Part shown: positions 15,568 through 19,801 of the stretch, piece after piece
Layout of the letters: each line of letters begins with the position of its first letter
Numbering within the stretch: the stretch's first letter is position 1
From: JBEKYD01 sp052325345
GTDB taxonomy: Bacteria; Acidobacteriota; Terriglobia; Bryobacterales; Bryobacteraceae
NCBI GenBank assembly: GCA_052325345.1
Contig: JBKQVG010000066.1
Coordinates: 1 to 19,801, forward strand
Length of the DNA: 19,801 nt
Direction of reading: 5' to 3'
Notes under the pieces: generated by a model
Databases searched by the model: none
Told to the model about the DNA's origin: nothing
What the model saw: only the letters and a program-made list of their open reading frames with translations
Made by a program: the position numbers and the translations under genes

Positions 15568-16115
15568 CGCGTCTACCCAACTGAGCGTGTAGTTGTAGAC
15601 ATTATGGACGCGGCGCACCCTGCGACCGAGCAGGAAGTGATGGAATGCCTTCGCTACCTCTACGAGGAGCGGGGTCTTAAGCCTGGAAGACGGAACGGCC
15701 CCCGTACCAGCTTCCCCAAGAAGGGCGCGCATTCGGTGGGAGTGGCACGGCAGTATTGCGGCCGATTTGGCAAGCAGGAGAACTATCAAGTGGCGGTGAG
15801 TCTATCGGTGGCTACCGCAACCGCGAGTTTGCCCGTCGCCTGGCGGCTGTATCTGCCGGAGGAGTGGGCCAACGACCCGCCGCGGCTGGCGGAGGTCCAT
15901 GTTCCCCCACAGGTACAGTTTCAGACCAAGCCGCAGATGGCGCTGGAGCAGATTCTGCAGGCGGTGGCGGACGGAGTGGTGCCTGGGGTGGTGCTGGCCG
16001 ATGAAGTGTACGGCTCCAGCCGCGAGTTCCCGGATGGCGTGAACTGCAGTTGGACTATTCGCTGGCGGTGAGGTGCACGACTACGGTGTGGGCGCGGGAG
16101 CGGCAACCGCTGCCA
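15547..16115 (+). pseudogene. IS701-type transposase remnant, truncated and frameshifted
   Basis: From about 15694 the frame reads like the central part of IS701-family DDE transposases: FPKKGAHSVGVARQYCGRFG, then QVAVSLSVATATASLPVAWR, LYLPEEW, FQTKPQMALEQI and VVLADEVYG with the second catalytic Asp. The first catalytic Asp region, normally DDTGFPKKG, reads PRTSFPKKG and is lost. After about 16035 the similarity moves to another frame (ELQLDYSLAVRCTTTVWARERQPLPP) and stops near 16115, where GC-rich repeat sequence begins. The first 48 codons (15547-15690, MDAAHPATEQEVMECLRYLY) do not look like this family and may come from another sequence. No intact IS ends are seen. It is inactive. Confidence 0.75.
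15571..15600. repeat. Second hairpin beside the transposase remnant
   Basis: GTCTA-CC-CAACT pairs with AGTTG-TAGAC around the eight-base loop GAGCGTGT: two 5-bp stems with a two-base bulge. It follows the larger inverted repeat by three bases, so the two together form a structured block of about 110 bp. Confidence 0.5.
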
Positions 16116-16505
16116 CCCCGGCCACGACCTTCGCCGCGCCCGCCGAGTCGATGGCGCGCCGCGTTTCAAGCGCGCTTCGCGGACGTTACGCCCGCGCGCG
16201 CCCGCGGCGGCCTCCCGGCGGCGGCGCACGAGTCCGTGCGGGTTCGCGGCACGGATGGACGCGAGGCACCGGAGTTCTCGGAGAGCGCGGAGGGAGTTGA
16301 CCACGCGCCATCGAACCGCGGCGGAAGCGGCTGAAGGAGCCCGGAGCGCCGTGGCTCGACGATCCTCGCCGCGCGAGCCGCGTAGAGGGAGCGTCGTGTT
16401 CAAGAGCACGTGCAGGCACGCGCAGTTTCCGGACGAGGCGTCCGATCGCGCCGCGGCGGCCTTCGAAGGGAGCCGCGCGAATCCGCGGCGCGGATGCCAG
16501 CGCGC
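16116..16505 (+). repeat. GC-rich repeat array, about 1.7 units (copy R2)
   Basis: This stretch of very GC-rich DNA shares ordered blocks with 17455-18155 and 6999-7136. The blocks include ACGACCTTCGCCGCGCCCGC (16124), GGGTTCGCGGCACGGATGG (to 16258; same words at 17638-17656 and 17845-17863), GGAGTTCTCGGAGAGCGCG (16270; also 17661) and GAACCGCGGCGGAAGCGGC. The first block recurs at about 16353 (GGCTCGACGATCCTCGCCGC), giving a period near 230 bp. All frames are open by composition, and no protein family is recognisable. The array separates the transposase remnant from the stop codon of the NmrA-like gene. Confidence 0.7.
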
Positions 16506-16512
16506 AGGTTAG

Positions 16513-17412
16513 CTAACCTTGACGCGCGGAGAGCACATCCCGCGCAGTCGCCCAACGAATACTGGGATAGCGATCGTTGTCAAGCGGCTCTAGCTTTGCC
16601 CGGCCGTCGAACATGTTACGCATGTACTGCATGCCCTGCCATGCCGGGTAAAGTTCCTTCTCTCCGGGAGCGACCGTGCGCGCGACCTTGATAAGCGTGC
16701 CGAGCATTCCCAAACCTCCTGCGCGGAACAGGCGGAACTGCTTTCCCGTAACCTCACTTACGACCGCCGTCAGTTCCCTGGCGCTGAGTTGATCGCCAGC
16801 AATTCGTAGAAAGCGAGGGGTGGACGGATCAAGAGCCGCCCTCGCCGTGAATGCGGCCGTGCCGTCCATCGTGGTGAAGTCCATACGCTGGTCCGCGTCG
16901 CCCCAATAGAGGACTCGCTTCAGTTTGAACAGAATGAGCGGCATCTGACCGGTCAGCATATCGGCAAACGCCCCGTTGAAGATCGTGGTCGCTGAAATCG
17001 AAGCCTGATCGACGCGCTTGTGGAAGTCGCGGCGGAGATCGAGATTTCGATTTTCTCCCGGTGGAAACTTGGTGAAATCGATCGAGTAGTCGGACGGAAT
17101 GAAACGTGGCACGTGAGCCTTGATCGCAGCGTCGAGCAGAACCGTTTGCGTTTCCACAATCACGTCCCGCAATCCCTGTAGCGCGGAGACCACGCAGGAC
17201 GCACCGGAGCACGCTGATGTCACTTGGGAAGCGCTGTTCAAGTCGACACTGGCAATGGTCACGCCGAGTTCCTGCAGTCGCTTAGGCTTATCTTGCGCAG
17301 TGCCGTGGCGGACAAGCGCTCTTACGCTGGCTCCGCATTCAAGCAAAGCTTTCGCGATGCGTCCGCCGAGATTACCGGTAGCTCCCGCCACGACGATGGT
17401 GGAGTCATTCAT
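16513..17412 (-). CDS. NmrA-like NAD(P)-binding reductase
   Basis: 299 aa from ATG 17412, an atypical SDR of the NmrA/isoflavone-reductase-like group. The N-terminal strand and glycine motif are clear (IVVAGATGNLGGRI, residues 5-18), followed by ALVRHG, which suggests NADP use through Arg. Other family text is VVSALQGLRDVIVETQTVLL, VPRFIPSDYSIDF (about 103-115), a Lys in the FHKRVD helix and TTIFNGAFADML. An open frame extends upstream to 18153 but consists only of GC-rich repeat translated by chance, so I reject it. There is no strong Shine-Dalgarno sequence. GC-rich repeats of one family lie on both sides. Role unknown: redox sensing or reduction of small aromatic compounds are both known for the family. 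Confidence 0.9.
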   Translation of the reverse strand: MNDSTIVVAGATGNLGGRIAKALLECGASVRALVRHGTAQDKPKRLQELGVTIASVDLNSASQVTSACSGASCVVSALQGLRDVIVETQTVLLDAAIKAHVPRFIPSDYSIDFTKFPPGENRNLDLRRDFHKRVDQASISATTIFNGAFADMLTGQMPLILFKLKRVLYWGDADQRMDFTTMDGTAAFTARAALDPSTPRFLRIAGDQLSARELTAVVSEVTGKQFRLFRAGGLGMLGTLIKVARTVAPGEKELYPAWQGMQYMRNMFDGRAKLEPLDNDRYPSIRWATARDVLSARQG

Positions 17413-17454
17413 GATCCCGATATTAGAGAAAGGACCGCGTCGATGCAAAGTGGG

Positions 17455-18155
17455 CGCAGATCCGAGTGGGGGCGAGCGGCGGCTTTTCCGTCCGCCCTCG
17501 CCGGCACGCGCACCTCGCGGCCGTCGCGGCCCCGCGCGCCGGCGCCGGCACCAGAGTTCGCGACGCCCGCGGCGCGTTTTGATCGTTCGCCGTCGAGCGC
17601 GCTGCGAGTGCTGCCTCGGCCTTCCCGCAACCCGCGCGGGTTCGCGGCACGGATGGCCGCGCCGGAGTTCTCGGAGAGCGCGATTCGCCGTCGAGCGCAG
17701 ACGGACGCTGCCGCACGCGGTGGCTCGACGAGCTTCGCCGCACCCGCCGCGTCCAGGGCGCGCCGTGTGCGAGCACGAGCAGGTCTCGGATGCGGCGCCG
17801 AGCGCGCCCGGGTCGGCCTTCCCGCGGCGCCAGACGATGCCGCGGGGTTCGCGGCACGGATGGCCGCGCCGGCGCCAGCGCTCTCGGCGAGCGCCGCGGA
17901 CTTTGATCGTTCGCCGTGGAACCGCAGCGGAAGCGGCCGGCGCGCTATCGCTCGGCGACCTTCGCGGCGAGCGCGGCGGACACGGCGGCGCGCCGTGGCG
18001 CGACGAATCGTCGCTGAGTCCGCCACGTCCAATGGCACGCCGGCAGGCCTGGTTCGCGGGCGACGCGCCCGAGCGCGACCGCGTCGGCCTTCCGGCGGCG
18101 CCGCACGATGCCGCGCTGGCTCGCGGCAGGGATGGACGTGCCAAGTTCGCCAACG
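17455..18155 (+). repeat. GC-rich repeat array, about three degenerate units (copy R3)
   Basis: About 700 bp upstream of the NmrA-like gene is made of degenerate units. The word GTCGGCCTTCCCGCGGCGCC occurs at 17812, in variant form at about 17614, and with one change at 18083. GGGTTCGCGGCACGGATGG ends at 17656 and 17863, with a variant ending at 18134. TTTGATCGTTCGCCGT occurs at 17578 and 17902. CTTCGCCGC-type blocks begin at 17726 and about 17951. Unit spacing is 200-270 bp. Long frames on both strands are composition artefacts. No known repeat or mobile-element protein is encoded. Confidence 0.75.
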
Positions 18156-18485
18156 GACAAAGCTCGCAGCAAAGTATTTAAATCACCTTGTCCTGCCGTG
18201 TGGCCGCGGTCGAGATCGTGGGAAACAACTTCGGCGCCAACGGGTCGGTGGTAGTTTTCACGCTGGCATACAGCACGTCGCCGTGCAGCCAAGGGTTGGG
18301 AACCGATAGAATAAACCCATCGCATCGGCGCACACGCCAATGGGCAAAGAGCACTCAGAATGAGCGATATCACGCTTAAGGTCAACGGCAGTACGGTGAG
18401 AGCAGCGATGACCGGGAGCGCGGCGCCGCGATGCCGTCAATCAAAAGTAGTTACGGCGAGACAGTGAAAAGAACGGGAACGCAAC
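18156..18485. other. Intergenic region without a supported gene
   Basis: These 330 bp fall in GC content compared with the repeat array before them and lead to the GH28 gene. A TAGAAT box at 18307-18312 resembles a -10 element, but no good -35 is placed before it. A 35-codon frame at 18360-18467 begins MSDITLKVNGSTVRA. It faintly recalls the N-terminus of [2Fe-2S] subunits of molybdenum hydroxylases, then ends without the cysteine motif. It could be a remnant or chance. Nothing else is recognisable. Confidence 0.4.
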
Positions 18486-19694
18486 ATGAAACGCCTATGT
18501 GTTCTGCTTCTGTTGGGAGGATTGTCGGCTTATGCCGCCGCCTCGCGCTTTGACGTGACCGACTACGGCGCCCACGGCGACGGCAAGACCAATGACGGCG
18601 CGGCCATCCAGAAGGCCATCGATGCCTGCGCCCGCAATGGCGGCGGGACCGTATATCTGACGCCTGGCAACTTCCTGAGCGGCACGATCGCGCTGAAGAG
18701 CAATGTCGCGCTGCACCTGGAGCCGGGGGCGACCCTTTGGGGCAGCCGCCAGATGAGCGATTTCAATCCTCCGTACCTGATTTACGCGCGCGGGGCCGAG
18801 AACATCGCCATTGAGGGCAGTGGCATGATCAACGGCAACGGCGACGCCTACTGGTATCCCGCTGCCGGTACAGATCCCCACTTCCGGCCGCGCGAGCACC
18901 GGCCCAGCCCGTTGATCGAACTGGAGGAGTGCCGCAACGTGCGCATCCGGGACATCCACATACGCAACACTCCCGGATGGGCCATCCACCCGCTGAACTG
19001 CGACGGGGTCTGGATCCGCGGCATTTCCATCGTGAGTCCCATGCTGTCGCCCAACACCGACGGCATTGATCCGGACTCCAGCCGCAACGTGTTCATCTCC
19101 GGCTCGTATATCGAGGTTGGTGACGACTGCATCGTGCTGAAGACAACGGGGCGGGGGCGGACCGGCTTGCCGACGCGGGCGTGCGAGAACGTGACCGTCA
19201 CAAATTGCGTACTGGTGAGCGACGACACGGCACTGAAGCTGGGCACGGAGAGCTACGGAGACTTCCGCCACTGCAATTTCTCCAACTGCGTGATCCGCGG
19301 AACCCGCGTCGGCTTGGGCATATACGCGAAGGACGGCGGTACCTTCGAGGCGGTGACTTTCTCCGGCATCACCATGGAGACGTATCCTACCCACCCGGAC
19401 AAGATCGAGTACGCCATCTTCGTGGACCTGGAGAAGCGCCAGCCGGACTCCAGGCAGAGCCGGGTGCGGGACATCAGTTTCAACGACCTCACTATCCACA
19501 CGCGCGGCCGCGTGCTAGTGGGCGGCATGCCCGAAAACCCGCTCGAGAACTTGAGTTTCCGCAACATCCTGATGCGGGTCACCGGCTTCGTCCCGGTGGA
19601 AGGAGTGACGAAGACGCGGGGCAGCAGCAATGTGCGGGCGGTCGGGCGGGGGACGGACTATGCCGAAGTGCCCGCCGCGTTCATCTTCGCTAAC
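18486..19694 (+). CDS. GH28 polygalacturonase-like enzyme, 3' end cut by an IS
   Basis: Secreted pectin-degrading enzyme of glycoside hydrolase family 28. It has a signal peptide (KRLCVLLLLGGLSAYA, cut near residue 17-19) and the usual entry FDVTDYGAHGDGKTNDGAAI. The pectate-lyase-like beta-helix follows, with catalytic motifs NTD at 190-192 and GDD (Asp213, Asp214). The GHG motif is replaced by LGTESYG (252-258), a GSE-like variant also seen in exo-acting and rhamnogalacturonase-like members as I recall them. RIK is represented by IYAKDGG. Homologous text stops at FIFAN (codon 403, about 19694), where insertion-sequence DNA begins. The frame stays open to the window end through foreign codons. 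Some 40-50 C-terminal residues are probably lost. ATG 18486 has only a weak GGGA upstream. Confidence 0.9.
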
Positions 19695-19801
19695 CCCAAT
19701 ACTGTTCACTTAACAACATTTTCATGCTATTCTGTTTTGGGGCGGAGGCCCCCAGAATGGCTCGTACCGTTGCGTCCCTACCCGCCGGGAGCCGCATTAC
19801 C
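19695..19801 (+). mobile_element. IS4-family insertion sequence, left end
   Basis: GH28 coding sense ends at about 19694. The next bases (CCAATACTGTTCACTTAA) look like the terminal inverted repeat of IS4-family elements, followed by an AT-rich leader and a transposase start. The right end and target duplication lie outside the window. The exact boundary within 19693-19698 is uncertain. Confidence 0.75.
19757..19801 (+). CDS. IS4-family transposase, N-terminus only
   Basis: ATG 19757 opens MARTVASLPAGSRIT, the conserved N-terminus I associate with IS4-family transposases whose text continues DYISLGVI. GGAGG (19744-19748) lies eight bases upstream. It sits in the loop and first stem base of a small hairpin, GGGGC-GGAG-GCCCC (19739-19752). 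Only 15 codons are inside the window, so the family call rests on this peptide and on the adjoining terminal repeat. The catalytic DDE residues are not visible. Confidence 0.75.
   Translation, partial: MARTVASLPAGSRIT

Noticed and set aside
17413..18153. N-terminal extension of the NmrA-like protein and overlapping plus-strand frames
   Set aside because: The DNA is GC-rich repeat sequence. The Arg/Ala/Gly-rich translation has no family similarity, and the NmrA fold starts at ATG 17412.
16116..18155. Possible CRISPR array
   Set aside because: Units are long (about 230 bp), degenerate and lack constant short repeats with unique spacers. No cas gene is present.
18360..18467. 35-codon frame resembling the start of a [2Fe-2S] subunit
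   Set aside because: Only about 15 residues are suggestive and the cysteine motif is absent. Too short to support as a gene.
18495..19499. Minus-strand open frame (334 codons) at the right end
   Set aside because: It is a shadow of the GH28 gene, which reads a complete signal peptide and catalytic motifs on the plus strand.

Overview
The window looks like an accessory stretch of a high-GC Acidobacteria chromosome, most like the Solibacter/Bryobacter group. This is inferred from family content recalled from memory, not from a search. The pointers are a TIGR02999-type ECF sigma factor translationally coupled to a giant Ser/Thr kinase with a PD40 (WD40-like) sensor, a periplasmic right-handed beta-helix protein, a GH28 pectinase, a sugar-oxidoreductase operon, and many repeats and IS scars.

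Layout. 38-4368 (minus) is a tight four-gene sugar-catabolism operon: a phosphomannose-isomerase-like cupin, a xylose-isomerase-like TIM barrel, a Gfo/Idh/MocA dehydrogenase and an SDR. The SDR has lost two of its four catalytic residues. Divergent from it, across a 249-bp gap with a strong inverted repeat, lies a secreted TIM-barrel protein (4618-6039, TTG start, twin-arginine-like signal). Next comes a tRNA-Thr 3'-half remnant (6077-6124, minus), a likely integration scar, followed by two small ORFs (one with a zinc-ribbon-like end) and a GC-rich repeat.

7240-11303 (minus) is a signalling pair whose stop and start codons overlap as ATGA. It comprises an ECF sigma factor and a 1167-aa membrane protein with an intact kinase domain, a second degenerate kinase domain, one membrane segment and an extracytoplasmic PD40 propeller. 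A small ORF (11428-11673) is divergent. 11853-13852 (minus) holds an MFS transporter behind an amidohydrolase gene broken by an internal deletion with frameshift. 13937-15364 (minus) encodes an exported beta-helix protein.

15490-18155 is a decayed, mobile-element-rich zone. It contains a large hairpin, a frameshifted IS701-type transposase remnant, and GC-rich degenerate repeats with a period near 230 bp that bracket an intact NmrA-like reductase gene (16513-17412, minus). The window ends with a GH28 polygalacturonase (18486 onward, plus). Its 3' end is cut by the left end of an IS4-family element whose transposase starts at 19757.

Together the genes suggest a soil heterotroph handling plant polysaccharides: GH28 and the TIM-barrel protein would act outside the cytoplasm and the four-gene operon on released sugar acids inside. 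The most interesting candidates are the kinase-pseudokinase sensor, the dispersed GC-rich repeat family, the SDR with altered active site, and the sugar operon of unknown substrate.
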